A stretch of 49,149 nucleotides of DNA from NCBI GenBank assembly GCA_031261785.1, contig JAISIZ010000009.1, positions 1 through 49,149 of the forward strand, in the 5' to 3' direction. Origin of the DNA: Mediterranea sp. (in: CFB group bacteria). Its GTDB lineage: Bacteria > Bacteroidota > Bacteroidia > Bacteroidales > Bacteroidaceae. Made by a program: the position numbers and the translations under genes. The notes beneath the pieces were generated by a model that had not been told where the DNA came from, made no database searches, and worked only from the letters and a program-made list of their open reading frames with translations. Shown here one piece after another: positions 8,410 through 17,542 of the stretch. Positions within the stretch are counted from its first letter, which is position 1, and each line of letters begins with the position of its first letter.

Positions 8410-9951
8410 TTACTTCGCGAAGCTCACCGCCCGCGTCTCCCTGATGACGGTGATCTTCACCTGTCCCGGATAGGTCATCTCGTCTTGTATCTTCTTGGCT
8501 ATCTCGCCCGACAGGCTTTCCGTCTGCTTATCGTCGATCTTGTCGGCACCGACGATGACGCGCAGCTCGCGACCGGCCTGTATGGCATAGGTCTTGGTGA
8601 CGCCCGGATAGCTCATGGCCAGCTGTTCGAGGTCGTTCAGCCTCTTGATGTAGGCTTCCACGATCTCTCGCCGCGCGCCGGGACGCGCGCCGGAGATGGC
8701 GTCGCATACCTGTACGATAGGCGCGAGCAGGCTGCTCATCTCCACCTCGTCGTGATGGGCGCCTATGGCGTTGCAGATGTCTGGCTTCTCCTTGTACTTC
8801 TCCGCGAGCTTCATGCCCAGCAAGGCGTGCGGCAGCTCCGGTTCCTCGTCGGGCACCTTGCCGATGTCGTGCAGCAGGCCGGCACGTTTCGCCTTCTTGG
8901 GATTGAGTCCCAGCTCGGAGGCCATCACGGCGCAGAGGTTGGCCGTCTCGCGCGAGTGCTGCAACAGGTTCTGTCCATAAGAGGAGCGGTACTTCATCTT
9001 GCCCACGATGCGAATCAGTTCGGGATGCAGGCCGTGTATGCCCAAGTCGATGGTGGTGCGCTTGCCGGTCTCGATAATTTCTTCCTCGACTTGCTTGCGA
9101 ACCTTGGCCACCACCTCCTCGATGCGGGCGGGGTGTATGCGCCCGTCGGTCACCAATTGGTGCAGGGCCAGGCGGGCGATCTCCCGGCGCACGGGGTCGA
9201 ACGCCGAGAGGACGATGGCCTCGGGCGTGTCGTCCACCACGATCTCCACGCCGGTGGCGGCTTCGAGAGCACGGATGTTGCGTCCCTCACGTCCGATGAT
9301 GCGCCCCTTGATCTCGTCCGAGTCGATGTGGAACACGGTGACCGAGTTCTCGATGGCCGTCTCGGTGGCCACACGTTGTATGGACTGGATGATGATGCGC
9401 TTCGCCTCCTTTCCCGCGGTCAGCTTGGCGTCGTCCATGATGTCGTTGATGTACGACTGGGCTTGCGTCTTGGCCTCCTCTTTCAGCGATTCCACCAAGC
9501 GCTCCTTCGCCTCCTCGGCCGACAGGCTGGAGATGGTCTCCAGTTTCTCGATCTCCTGGTGTTGCAGCTTGTCCAGCTCCTCTTTTTTCTTCTCGACGAT
9601 GCCCAGTTGCGCCTCGAGGTTCTCGCGCACGTTTTCGGCCTCCTGCTTCTTGCGCTGCAGGTCCTCTTGCCGCTGTCCGAGCGCCATCTCGCGCTGCTTC
9701 AGCTTGTTCTCGGCCTGCTGGATCTTCTGGTTGCGCAGCGCCACTTCCTTTTCCAGGTCGGCTTTCTTGTTCAGGAACTTCTCCTTCACTTCCAGCAGCT
9801 TGTTTTTCTTGATCACCTCCGCTTCCGTTTCCGCCTCTTTGAGCACCTTGTCATATTTGGACTTCAGTACGTATCGAAACAGAATGTATGTAAGGACTCC
9901 TCCTACAATGAAAGCGGCAAAGGCGATAATCGTTGCTATCATTACTGTCAT
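8410..9951 (-). CDS. rny: ribonuclease Y
   Basis: The 513-residue protein has all the parts of RNase Y: an N-terminal membrane anchor (about 4-26), a long charged coiled coil (about 30-190), a KH RNA-binding domain ([19 protein letters not shown]) and an HD hydrolase domain with the metal-binding LLHDIGK near residue 360. It is a membrane-attached endoribonuclease that starts mRNA decay in many bacteria. It lies downstream of zapA on the same strand, an arrangement I recognise from other Bacteroidales. Confidence 0.96.
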   Translation of the reverse strand: MTVMIATIIAFAAFIVGGVLTYILFRYVLKSKYDKVLKEAETEAEVIKKNKLLEVKEKFLNKKADLEKEVALRNQKIQQAENKLKQREMALGQRQEDLQRKKQEAENVRENLEAQLGIVEKKKEELDKLQHQEIEKLETISSLSAEEAKERLVESLKEEAKTQAQSYINDIMDDAKLTAGKEAKRIIIQSIQRVATETAIENSVTVFHIDSDEIKGRIIGREGRNIRALEAATGVEIVVDDTPEAIVLSAFDPVRREIARLALHQLVTDGRIHPARIEEVVAKVRKQVEEEIIETGKRTTIDLGIHGLHPELIRIVGKMKYRSSYGQNLLQHSRETANLCAVMASELGLNPKKAKRAGLLHDIGKVPDEEPELPHALLGMKLAEKYKEKPDICNAIGAHHDEVEMSSLLAPIVQVCDAISGARPGARREIVEAYIKRLNDLEQLAMSYPGVTKTYAIQAGRELRVIVGADKIDDKQTESLSGEIAKKIQDEMTYPGQVKITVIRETRAVSFAK

Positions 9952-9984
9952 AATCTACACTACATTATTTTTTTAATCTATAAT

Positions 9985-10076
9985 ATAAAAAGCGCACCGC
10001 CGATGCCCTGACCCTTACGGGTCCCGGCATCCACAGCGCGCGGAGTTTCTCTTCTTCGCTTATCAGCGCGGGGCGG
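9985..10076 (-). ncRNA. structured RNA between zapA and rny: terminator or 6S-like candidate
   Basis: On the minus strand this spacer folds into a long interrupted hairpin (9992-10041). The inner stems are GACCC/GGGTC closed by a GTAA loop, then ATGCC/GGCAT, then a lower GCGC stem, and it is followed by five Ts. In addition ACCGCC near its 5' end can pair with GGCGGT near its 3' end, which would close an outer stem around a large bubble. The simple reading is the terminator of the zapA operon. The zapA neighbourhood is where 6S RNA lies in many bacteria (established for proteobacteria), so a short 6S-like RNA is possible. The spacer is shorter than a usual 6S RNA. Confidence 0.35.
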
Positions 10077-10397
10077 TCACTTCTCATTGAGGTAATCGTC
10101 CAGCAGCTCGGTTAGCTCTTGCACCTTCTCGGCATACGGAGCGGTATCGTTCCGTCGCTTCAATCGCAGCTTCTCTAACGAGAACTGATAAGCCACCATG
10201 GTGAGTATCTCGTCTTTCCCCATCGTGGGGTGCAGCTTCCGATACTCGTTCATCCATAAGTTCACCTGTTTGGCGGCTTCCCTTATCATCTCCTCCTCTT
10301 CCGCCTCGACGCGCAGGGGGTAGTATTTGTCCGCCATGAACAGTTTCACCGGTATCTTTTCTTCTATCTTATCGTCCATACATCCACTCTTTTTCAT
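10077..10397 (-). CDS. zapA: cell division protein ZapA
   Basis: This small protein of about 106 residues matches ZapA: an N-terminal beta-rich head (KIPVKLFMADKYYPLRVEAEEEEMIREAAKQVN, core YYPLRVEAEEEEMIREAA) and a C-terminal coiled coil. ZapA binds FtsZ and bundles its filaments. The Met at 10397 overlaps the preceding gene's stop in an ATGA, which supports it as the start. A Met at 10379 (MDDKIEEK) would fit the family length equally well. An upstream in-frame Met at 10418 lies inside the previous gene and is less likely. Confidence 0.88.
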   Translation of the reverse strand: MKKSGCMDDKIEEKIPVKLFMADKYYPLRVEAEEEEMIREAAKQVNLWMNEYRKLHPTMGKDEILTMVAYQFSLEKLRLKRRNDTAPYAEKVQELTELLDDYLNEK

Positions 10398-10687
10398 TCG
10401 TTCAACAAAGCGATGCATTTATCGACTTCGCGCACTAATTTCGACAACCGCAGTTTCGTGTCCTTCACGTCGCTGCCATGTAGGCTGATTGCCGTGGCCG
10501 TCTTCAGGTTTGCGTAATTGGTTTGCAGCTCGGCGCATAGCGCCTGAAGCTCTTCGTTCTTCCGAGACTCCTCACTAAGAAGTTCGCTCAATCGGGCATT
10601 CTCACGCTTCAACTCATCGTGCAGATACATCAGGTGCCGGAGTCGGGTTTCAAAGGCACTCAATAACTTCTTCTCTTCGTCAGTCAT
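10394..10687 (-). CDS. small coiled-coil protein upstream of zapA
   Basis: A 97-residue, highly charged protein that is almost entirely predicted coiled coil (heptad-like residues from LRHLMYLHDELKRENARLSEL onward). It overlaps zapA by an ATGA and is probably translationally coupled to it. Bacteroidales commonly have such a small coiled-coil gene just before zapA, so a ZapB-like divisome role is a reasonable guess. There is no sequence proof. Confidence 0.75.
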   Translation of the reverse strand: MTDEEKKLLSAFETRLRHLMYLHDELKRENARLSELLSEESRKNEELQALCAELQTNYANLKTATAISLHGSDVKDTKLRLSKLVREVDKCIALLNE

Positions 10688-10764
10688 CTCGCTATGCCAA
10701 AATTGTACACAAAAATACGACTAAGTCCGATATTACAAAAACTTTTTCGCGAAAATCCTTTCTT

Positions 10765-10799
10765 TTTGATGAAAATAAGAGAGTTTTCGCTTATATTTG
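10765..10799 (+). promoter_or_regulatory. Bacteroidetes promoter for the DUF3857 genes
   Basis: TTTG (10765-10768) and TATATTTG (10792-10799) are separated by 23 bp, slightly longer than the usual 19-21. The -7 box is a full TAnnTTTG match. Its position argues for translation starting at 10832 rather than at earlier in-frame Mets, which lie upstream of or inside the promoter. Confidence 0.6.
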
Positions 10800-10831
10800 C
10801 CCTCAGTACTAATGAAAAGATCCATTTTGAT

Positions 10832-12844
10832 ATGCAAAAACAGCTGCTTACGCTCTGCGTTTTTCTCACTTCGATGGCCCCGATTGCCCACGCGCAGCAA
10901 TCGGATACCGTCATCAAGCCCAGCTTGAAGTATGGTAAGCCCTCGATGGAAGAATTGAGCATGACGACTTACGCCCCCGACAGCGCCGCCACGGCCGTTG
11001 TCCTCTATTCCCAGACCGACGTGCGCTACGACATGGTGAACGGCGAGTTCCGCACCGTGTACAGCCACAGTGTGAAGATCAAGGTGCTCAAGAACGAAGG
11101 CACCTCGTATGCCGACATCGTCATACCTTATTATAATAGAGAAGGCGGAGGGAGCAAGGAGTTTATCAGCTCCCTTGACGCCTCGGCCTACAACCTGGAG
11201 AACGGACAGGTGACGCGCACCAGGATGAAGCGCGACCAGGTATTCACCGAGCGAGTGGACAAATCACACATGGCAACGAAGTTCTCCATCCCCGCCGTGC
11301 GCGAGGGTACGGTGCTCGAATACAAGTACGACCACAATTCCGAGATTTACTGGATGATCGATCCCTACCGCGCGCAGCGGGACATCCCCGTGATCTACTC
11401 CCGGTACGACATCACCATCCCCGAGTACTACGACTTCAGCATCGAGATGCGAGGCGGGTCGCTGCGGGTGAAGGAGACGCAAGAAAACCTGACGTACACC
11501 GCGCGCGGCTCCGACGGGGATATGATACGGATAGACTGCAACGGCCGGCACCTCAGCTTCACGGGCGAGCAACTGCCAGCCCTCCGCTCGGACAGCTACG
11601 TGTGGTACGCCGAGGACTATATGGCGGGCACGCTCTTCGAGTTGAAAGGGATAAAGTACCCGTACAGCGCCTACAAGTCGTTCACCCGGACGTGGAAGAA
11701 CATCGACGAGCAGTTGCTCGACGACGACGACTTCGGTGGCATGCTCAAGATGCGCAACCCCTACCGCGACGAGATGGCGATGCTGCTACTCAAGCAGCTG
11801 CCCGACAACCGGCAAAAGATCGCCGCCATCTTCGGCTACCTCAAGGGAAAGATTTCCTGGAACGGAAGCTACGCCCTCTACGGCGGAGGCACCCGGAAAG
11901 CCATCAAGGAGGGGACGGGCAACAACGCCGACATCAACTTCGTGCTGATGAGCATGCTACGCGACGCCAATATTCCCTCCTACCCCGCCGTGATGAGCCG
12001 CAAGAACAGAGGCATCCTCCCCGTGACACACCCCTCTATCAACAAGCTCAACACGTTCGTGGTCGCCATAGCCGACACCGACAGCACCTTCGTCTTTCTC
12101 GACGGGTCCATCACCGACGGAGCCATCGACGTCCTGCCGCCGGTGCTGATGACCAACCAGGCGCGCCTGCTGTACGACAAGCCGGAGCAAAACCGATTCA
12201 TCGACATCAGCCACCTGGGACGCAACCAGATACGCTCGGCCGTACACGCGCAGGTACATCCCGACGGAAAGATCACCGGACACCGGCAGACCAGCTACGC
12301 CGGACAACATGCCGCCATCTACCGCCGCCAGTTTCGCGGCGCCAAGGATAGCGCCGACTATGTGGCGCAGATGGAGAACGACCGACAAATCAAGATCGCC
12401 GCTTACCGCACGGAAGCGTTGCGGAGCTTCACCGAGCGCCTCAAGGAGGAGTACGACTTTGAGAAGCAGACTACCACCAACGGCGACCTCATCTATATCA
12501 ATCCGCTACTGTTCACGCACTTCACCAAAAGCCCGCTCACGCAATCGGTACGCCTCCTTCCCCTCGAGATGCCCTACGCCGATCAGTACACCAGCTCCAT
12601 TCATCTCACCATTCCCGAGGGCTACGCCGTGGAAGAACTGCCCAAGTCCATCAGCTTCACCACCGAGGACAAGCAAGGCTCCTGCCGCTACTTCATCCAG
12701 CAACAAGGCAACACCATCGTGCTCACGTACACGTACACTTTCGGCAACCTCTTCTACGCGTCGCAGGACTACGAAAGCGTGAAGCGCTTCTACGAGATGG
12801 TGGCCGAGAAGAACAACGAAATACTGGTACTCAAGAAATTATAA
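10832..12844 (+). CDS. exported DUF3857 protein with degenerate transglutaminase fold
   Basis: From the ATG at 10832 the protein has 670 residues and begins with a clear signal peptide (MQKQLLTLCVFLTSMAPIAHA). Next come a beta-rich DUF3857 domain (about 40-250), a transglutaminase-like domain (about 300-440) and a C-terminal beta domain. At the place of the catalytic Cys motif the protein has GNNADIN (near residues 363-369) where its neighbour has GDCKGLS. The usual His position appears as Thr in LNTFVV. It is therefore probably not an active peptidase or transglutaminase but a binding or scaffold protein of the envelope. It lies 30 bp before a paralogue that keeps the Cys, so the two may act together. 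Confidence 0.82.
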   Translation: MQKQLLTLCVFLTSMAPIAHAQQSDTVIKPSLKYGKPSMEELSMTTYAPDSAATAVVLYSQTDVRYDMVNGEFRTVYSHSVKIKVLKNEGTSYADIVIPYYNREGGGSKEFISSLDASAYNLENGQVTRTRMKRDQVFTERVDKSHMATKFSIPAVREGTVLEYKYDHNSEIYWMIDPYRAQRDIPVIYSRYDITIPEYYDFSIEMRGGSLRVKETQENLTYTARGSDGDMIRIDCNGRHLSFTGEQLPALRSDSYVWYAEDYMAGTLFELKGIKYPYSAYKSFTRTWKNIDEQLLDDDDFGGMLKMRNPYRDEMAMLLLKQLPDNRQKIAAIFGYLKGKISWNGSYALYGGGTRKAIKEGTGNNADINFVLMSMLRDANIPSYPAVMSRKNRGILPVTHPSINKLNTFVVAIADTDSTFVFLDGSITDGAIDVLPPVLMTNQARLLYDKPEQNRFIDISHLGRNQIRSAVHAQVHPDGKITGHRQTSYAGQHAAIYRRQFRGAKDSADYVAQMENDRQIKIAAYRTEALRSFTERLKEEYDFEKQTTTNGDLIYINPLLFTHFTKSPLTQSVRLLPLEMPYADQYTSSIHLTIPEGYAVEELPKSISFTTEDKQGSCRYFIQQQGNTIVLTYTYTFGNLFYASQDYESVKRFYEMVAEKNNEILVLKKL

Positions 12845-12874
12845 AGTCCATAAACCACGAATCGCCTTATACCG

Positions 12875-14800
12875 ATGATGACGACAACCGTTTCCCCTTC
12901 TCTCGCCAAGCGTGGCCGACTGGCCTGCCTGGCCCTCTGCCTACTCTCCGTTCTTCCTGCCCGGACGCAAACCGCCGCCCCGGCGGGACTGAACTCCATC
13001 GTGTCCGACGACCGTACGGAAGTGCTTTGCCAATCCATGACGCAAGCCTCCGTGAAGCGGACACGTACCGTGAAGATTCTCAACCGCAAGGGGATGGAGG
13101 CCGCGCTGTTCGTCTGTCCGTGCGACAATTTCAACTCCCTCCAACGATTCTCGGGCGTGATCCTGAACGCCGCGGGAAACGTGGTGCGCAAGATAAAGAA
13201 GTCCGACCTCCAACGAACAGAGTATAGCGCCATCACAATGGGCAGCGACGACTATCTGTACTACTACGAGTGCGACTACCCCACGTTCCCCTTCAGCATC
13301 ACCTACGAATGGGAGATGAAGAAGAACAACGGGATAGTGTACTACCCCTCGTTCAGTCCGCAGGATAGCTACCACCAGAGCGTGGAGCGGGCCAGCTACC
13401 GCATGGAGCAATCGGCGGGACAAACTTGTCGATACCGTCCGCGAAACGCCGAGGGCGCGAATATCGAGGTGAAAGAATCTACCGGTCCGGCCGGACAGCA
13501 GATCGTTGAGGTGACGGCGCGGCAGATGCCCGTCATCCCCAGCGAACCGTTCTCCCCTCCCAAGGCCGACCTCATGCCCTGCGTCTACTTCGCCCCCACC
13601 ACCTTCAAGTTCGACAAGTCCGAAGGGACAATGAACGACTGGAAAACGTTTGGGCAATGGCAATGGGATCTGCTCGCCGGACGCGACGCCCTGCCCGAGC
13701 AAGCGCGTGCCAAGGTACGCCAAATTGCCGAAGGCCGCGCCACCGACCGCGAAAAGGTGAAAGCCGTGTACGACTACCTGGGACAGACTACCCGCTACGT
13801 CAGCGTGCAGCTGGGCATAGGTGGCTGGCAACCTATCGCGGCCGCGAATGTCTGCCAGGTGGGCTTCGGCGACTGCAAGGGTCTCTCGAATTACGCCCGG
13901 GCCATGCTCGGAGAGCTGGGCATAGCCTCCACATATACCGTCATCAGTACCACCAACGAGCGGTTGCTGCCCGACTTCGCCAGCCTCACGCAGATGAACC
14001 ACGCCATCCTGCAGGTGCCCCTCCCCGGCGATACGCTCTGGCTGGAATGTACCAACCCCACCCTCCCCTTCGGCTACGTGCACGAGGACATCGCCGGACA
14101 CGACGCCCTGCTGGTGGAGCCTGCGGGTGGACGAATCTACAGGCTGCCCACCTATCCCGACTCGCTGAACACACAAGTCAACCGGGCCATCGTCACCCTC
14201 TCCCCCGACGCTTCCGCACGGATAGAGAACACTTGCACCTCGCGCCTGTTCCAATATGAGAACGAGATCGACATACGCTACCTCAAGCCCGACAAGCAGA
14301 AGGACCGGATACGCTCGGGCATCACCCTCTCGCAGGCCGACGTGCAGGCGTTTAGCATCGACGAGCGGAAGACGGCCGAGCCTACGAGCGTCATCAGCTA
14401 CACCGCCACCACCAACCTGTACGGACAGAAGACGGGCAGCCGCCTGTTTGTCCCCGTCAACGTCCTGCGCCGACGGTTCAGCGTGCCCACATCCGCACGG
14501 CGCGTACATCCCATCCGCGTCGGCTACGGATACCTCGACACCGACAGCGTTTGCCTCCGCATGCCGCAGGGATATGCCATCGAGGGCATCCCAAAGCCCG
14601 TCAGCGTGGAAAGCAAGTTTGGCTCGTTCCATTCCGAGGTCAGCGTCGATGGGCAGGACATCTGGATCGTCCAGCGGCTACACCTCCGCAAGGGAGTTTA
14701 CGCTCCCGGGGAGTACGAGGAGTTCATCCGCTTCCGCAAACAGGTGGGCGACCAATACTCCTCGCGTGTCGTGCTGAAGAAGAGCGAGCCGAAGGAATGA
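12875..14800 (+). CDS. exported DUF3857/transglutaminase-like protein
   Basis: A 641-residue protein with an N-terminal signal peptide (hydrophobic core LACLALCLLSVLPA), a DUF3857 domain (about 50-270) and a transglutaminase-like core (about 290-420). The core retains Cys near residue 334 in VGFGDCKGLS and His in MNHAIL; the third position is LWLECTNP, with Glu near the usual Asp. A C-terminal beta domain follows. It probably acts in the periplasm or at the cell surface as a cysteine peptidase or isopeptide-bond enzyme; the substrate is unknown. It follows its degenerate paralogue by 30 bp and is likely co-transcribed. Confidence 0.85.
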   Translation: MMTTTVSPSLAKRGRLACLALCLLSVLPARTQTAAPAGLNSIVSDDRTEVLCQSMTQASVKRTRTVKILNRKGMEAALFVCPCDNFNSLQRFSGVILNAAGNVVRKIKKSDLQRTEYSAITMGSDDYLYYYECDYPTFPFSITYEWEMKKNNGIVYYPSFSPQDSYHQSVERASYRMEQSAGQTCRYRPRNAEGANIEVKESTGPAGQQIVEVTARQMPVIPSEPFSPPKADLMPCVYFAPTTFKFDKSEGTMNDWKTFGQWQWDLLAGRDALPEQARAKVRQIAEGRATDREKVKAVYDYLGQTTRYVSVQLGIGGWQPIAAANVCQVGFGDCKGLSNYARAMLGELGIASTYTVISTTNERLLPDFASLTQMNHAILQVPLPGDTLWLECTNPTLPFGYVHEDIAGHDALLVEPAGGRIYRLPTYPDSLNTQVNRAIVTLSPDASARIENTCTSRLFQYENEIDIRYLKPDKQKDRIRSGITLSQADVQAFSIDERKTAEPTSVISYTATTNLYGQKTGSRLFVPVNVLRRRFSVPTSARRVHPIRVGYGYLDTDSVCLRMPQGYAIEGIPKPVSVESKFGSFHSEVSVDGQDIWIVQRLHLRKGVYAPGEYEEFIRFRKQVGDQYSSRVVLKKSEPKE

Positions 14801-14841
14801 CCAAAAAAAAATAGAAAGAACAATCAAACAAGATACGCGTT

Positions 14842-15408
14842 ATGCAGAAAATATTAGTGACTTACGCCGTGCAAGGCGAGTTTGTGGAAATCAAGTGGCC
14901 CGAGGTGGAACCCTACTACCTACGCACGGGCATCGGCAAGGTGAAGGCAGCCTACCACCTGGCCGAGGCCATCCGGCAGGTGTCGCCCTGCCTGGTGCTG
15001 AACATCGGCAGCGCGGGCACGCTGAACAGGCAGGTGGGCGACATACTGGCCTGTCGGCAATTCGTGGACCGCGACCTCGAGAAACTCACCGCCCTCGGCA
15101 TGGAGTGCGAAATCGATTCGGCTCCCTTGCTCCAGGAGAAAGGCTTCTGTACCCATTGGACGGAAGCGGGCGTGTGTAACACCGGCGACAGCTTCCTCAC
15201 CGAGCTGACCGACGTACGGGGCGACGTGGTGGATATGGAGGCTTACGCCCAAGCCTTCGTCTGCCGTGCCCAGCAACTGCCGTTCATCGCCGTGAAGTAC
15301 GTCACCGACATCATCGGCCAAAATTCCGTGAAGCATTGGGAGGACAAACTGGCCGATGCCCGCGAGGGACTGTCGCGCTACCTCAACGTCCTGAAGGAGA
15401 GAATCTGA
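14842..15408 (+). CDS. MTA/SAH nucleosidase-type nucleoside phosphorylase family protein
   Basis: A 188-residue member of the PNP/UDP superfamily. It shows the N-terminal glycine motif (RTGIGKVKAAYHLAEAI), LNIGSAGTLN, the substrate-binding VVDMEAYAQA (Met-Glu pair that contacts ribose) and VKYVTDII, with the Asp used for purine protonation. It is shorter than typical MtnN (about 230 residues). It probably cleaves a purine nucleoside such as 5'-methylthioadenosine or S-adenosylhomocysteine. It follows the DUF3857 genes by 41 bp, and its function seems unrelated to theirs. Confidence 0.85.
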   Translation: MQKILVTYAVQGEFVEIKWPEVEPYYLRTGIGKVKAAYHLAEAIRQVSPCLVLNIGSAGTLNRQVGDILACRQFVDRDLEKLTALGMECEIDSAPLLQEKGFCTHWTEAGVCNTGDSFLTELTDVRGDVVDMEAYAQAFVCRAQQLPFIAVKYVTDIIGQNSVKHWEDKLADAREGLSRYLNVLKERI

Positions 15409-15451
15409 ATATTCCCGGAGCTATCCAGTTTCGCGCACGGACACGCGTTTG

Positions 15452-16228
15452 TCACTTCCTCTGCTTTTCCGTCAGGTATTTCCAGTAGCGCACGGGCATA
15501 TCTTGCCGGTGTTTCCTCGGGTTGAGGCGCTCCTTGATGCAGATGGCCTTGAAATAGGTGCGCCACAGATCCTGGAACAGTCGCTCGTCGGCATCCATCA
15601 AGCTTTCGTCCAACATGCCGGTGACGAGGTGGGCTTGGCGGCTCTCGTCGTCGAAGGAGACGGTAGTCACTTCGCGCAGGTCGTAGTAGAAGCCGTAGCG
15701 TCGCTTGATGTCGTACAGCAGCCATCGCTGGTCGGCGAAGCGGTCCTGGAAGTGGTGGACCACGAGCGGCAGGGCATTGAACTCAGGCTCGAAGGCGGCG
15801 AAGAAAGTGCCGTCGGCCGCCTTCTGGAATCGTGCGAACTGCATCAGGCGCATGCGTTCCCAGTCCACCTTCTTCCAGATTTGCGCCAGACGCAGCACGT
15901 CGGGGTCGGCGAAATCGGTCTCGATGGAGCGCGGGGCGTCCACTGTCTTGCGGATGTAGCGGAAGAGGAGCATCCCCATCTCGGGCAGCTCGGAGAGCCA
16001 GCTCTGCGTGAGGCATCCGAGGGCGGAAGCCGAGAGCTTCTTTTGCAGTCCCCGCCAGACGCGGGCGGCCTTCTCCTCGTCGGTCACCACGGTATGCAGC
16101 TCGTCGTAGAACAGGGGCAGGCTGTCGCCCTCGGCCAGCAGCTCGTCGGGGAAGGTCTTTCGGGCGTAGGCGTCGAACACGGCGGTGAGCACACCGTCGA
16201 ACGTCCGGTCGTAGACGAACACGTTCAT
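15452..16228 (-). CDS. TIGR03915-type putative DNA repair protein (DUF4130)
   Basis: The 258-residue protein begins MNVFVYDRTFDGVLTAVFDAY and contains FQDRFADQRWLLYDIKRRYGFYYDL and an RYWKYLTEK end. This pattern belongs to the DUF4130 family of putative uracil-DNA-glycosylase-like proteins. The start codon overlaps the end of the radical SAM gene in an ATGA (16225-16228), so translation is coupled. The two families are recognised as an obligate pair with a proposed but unproven role in DNA repair or modification. No metal cluster motif is seen in this partner. Confidence 0.88.
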   Translation of the reverse strand: MNVFVYDRTFDGVLTAVFDAYARKTFPDELLAEGDSLPLFYDELHTVVTDEEKAARVWRGLQKKLSASALGCLTQSWLSELPEMGMLLFRYIRKTVDAPRSIETDFADPDVLRLAQIWKKVDWERMRLMQFARFQKAADGTFFAAFEPEFNALPLVVHHFQDRFADQRWLLYDIKRRYGFYYDLREVTTVSFDDESRQAHLVTGMLDESLMDADERLFQDLWRTYFKAICIKERLNPRKHRQDMPVRYWKYLTEKQRK

Positions 16229-17505
16229 TCCGCCGTCCCTCCGCCGCCGAAGTCAAGCATCAGTTGCCGCTCGTCCGCCCGCCTCTTCGGCTGGGGCAGC
16301 AGCAGGCGGCGCACGCCTTGGGGCGACAGCTCGTTTACCGTCGTCATGGCGGACAACTCCTTGCAGGTGATGAAGTATCGCGCCTTCTTCAGCACCACGC
16401 CGATCTTCTTCAGCTCGTACTGCCCCAACCGGCTGAAACGGCGGGAGGCGACGATCATGCGGGCGGATTTCACGCCGATGCCCGGCACGCGGAGCAACGT
16501 CTCGTATTCCGCGGTGTTCACGTCGACGGGGAATTGCTCGGGATGACGGAGCGCCCACGCCAGCTTGGGGTCTATCTCGAGGTCGAGGTCGGGGTAGGTG
16601 TCGTCCACGATCTCGTCCACGGTGAACTGGTAGAAGCGCAACAGCCAGTCGGCCTGGTAGAGGCGGTTCTCGCGCACCAGCGGCGGTTGCTTGAGGGCAG
16701 GAAGGCGCTTGTCGTACGTGTTCACGGAGATATATCCCGAGTAGTAGACCCGCTTCATGCTGGGATGGGTGTAGAGCGATGCCGAGAGGCGGAGTATCTC
16801 TTTGTCCGATTCGGGCGTGGCGCCCACGATGACCTGCGTGCTCTGCCCGCCGGGGGCGAAGCGTGGCGCGTGGCGGAACTTCTGCCGCTCTTCCTTGTTC
16901 TCCAGCGCTCCCTGCTGTATGTAGCGCATGGGGGCGAACACGCTTTGGTGGTCTTTTTCGGGGGCGAGCAGCTTGAGGTTCTCCTCTTTGGCGATCTCCA
17001 CGTTCACGCTCAGGCGGTCGGCGTAGCGTGCCGCCTCGTTCACCAGCTCCCGGCTGGCTCCGGGTATGCTCTTGAGGTGTATGTATCCGTTGAAGCGGTG
17101 TTGCTCGCGCAAGTCCTTGGCCACACGTACCAGCCGCTCCATGGTGTAGTCGGGATGGCGTACCACGCCCGAGCTGAGAAACAGCCCCTCGATGTAGTTG
17201 CGCCTGTAGAACTCGATAGTGAGTTCCACCAGCTCCGACACGGCGAAGGTAGCGCGTGGCAAGTCGTTGCTACGTCGGTTCACGCAGTAGGCGCAATCGT
17301 AGATGCAGTGGTTGGTGAGCATCACCTTCAGCAGTGAGATGCACCGCCCGTCCTCGGCGAAGCTGTGGCAGATGCCCAGTCCGCCCACGGTGTTGCCCAG
17401 CCCGCCCTGCGTGTTGGAGCGCACCGTTCCGCTCGACGCGCACGAGACATCGTATTTGGCCGATTCGGTCAGTATCTTCAGCTTGGCGAGTATGTTTTCG
17501 TTCAT
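16225..17505 (-). CDS. putative DNA modification/repair radical SAM protein (TIGR03916 type)
   Basis: The 426-residue protein has the radical SAM cluster motif CxxxCxxC at Cys67, Cys71 and Cys74 (NHCIYDCAYCVNRRSND), extra Cys residues before it (46 and 55), and a C-terminal helix-hairpin-helix (LLRVPGIGVKSARMIVASRR) typical of DNA-binding proteins. A radical SAM core with a DNA-binding end suggests chemistry on nucleic acid. Its coupled partner is the DUF4130 protein. The substrate is unknown. Confidence 0.9.
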   Translation of the reverse strand: MNENILAKLKILTESAKYDVSCASSGTVRSNTQGGLGNTVGGLGICHSFAEDGRCISLLKVMLTNHCIYDCAYCVNRRSNDLPRATFAVSELVELTIEFYRRNYIEGLFLSSGVVRHPDYTMERLVRVAKDLREQHRFNGYIHLKSIPGASRELVNEAARYADRLSVNVEIAKEENLKLLAPEKDHQSVFAPMRYIQQGALENKEERQKFRHAPRFAPGGQSTQVIVGATPESDKEILRLSASLYTHPSMKRVYYSGYISVNTYDKRLPALKQPPLVRENRLYQADWLLRFYQFTVDEIVDDTYPDLDLEIDPKLAWALRHPEQFPVDVNTAEYETLLRVPGIGVKSARMIVASRRFSRLGQYELKKIGVVLKKARYFITCKELSAMTTVNELSPQGVRRLLLPQPKRRADERQLMLDFGGGGTAE

Positions 17506-17542
17506 TTGTTCCTTTGCTCAATCGGGATGGAGGAGGGAGCGG

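Noticed and set aside
8485..10011. 508-codon open frame opposite rny
   Set aside because: It is the antisense of the RNase Y gene; its Leu/Val-rich, repetitive content mirrors the coiled coil, and it has no family features.
12941..14632. 563-codon open frame opposite the second DUF3857 gene
   Set aside because: A GC-rich antisense frame; the plus-strand protein has a signal peptide and conserved motifs, this one has none.
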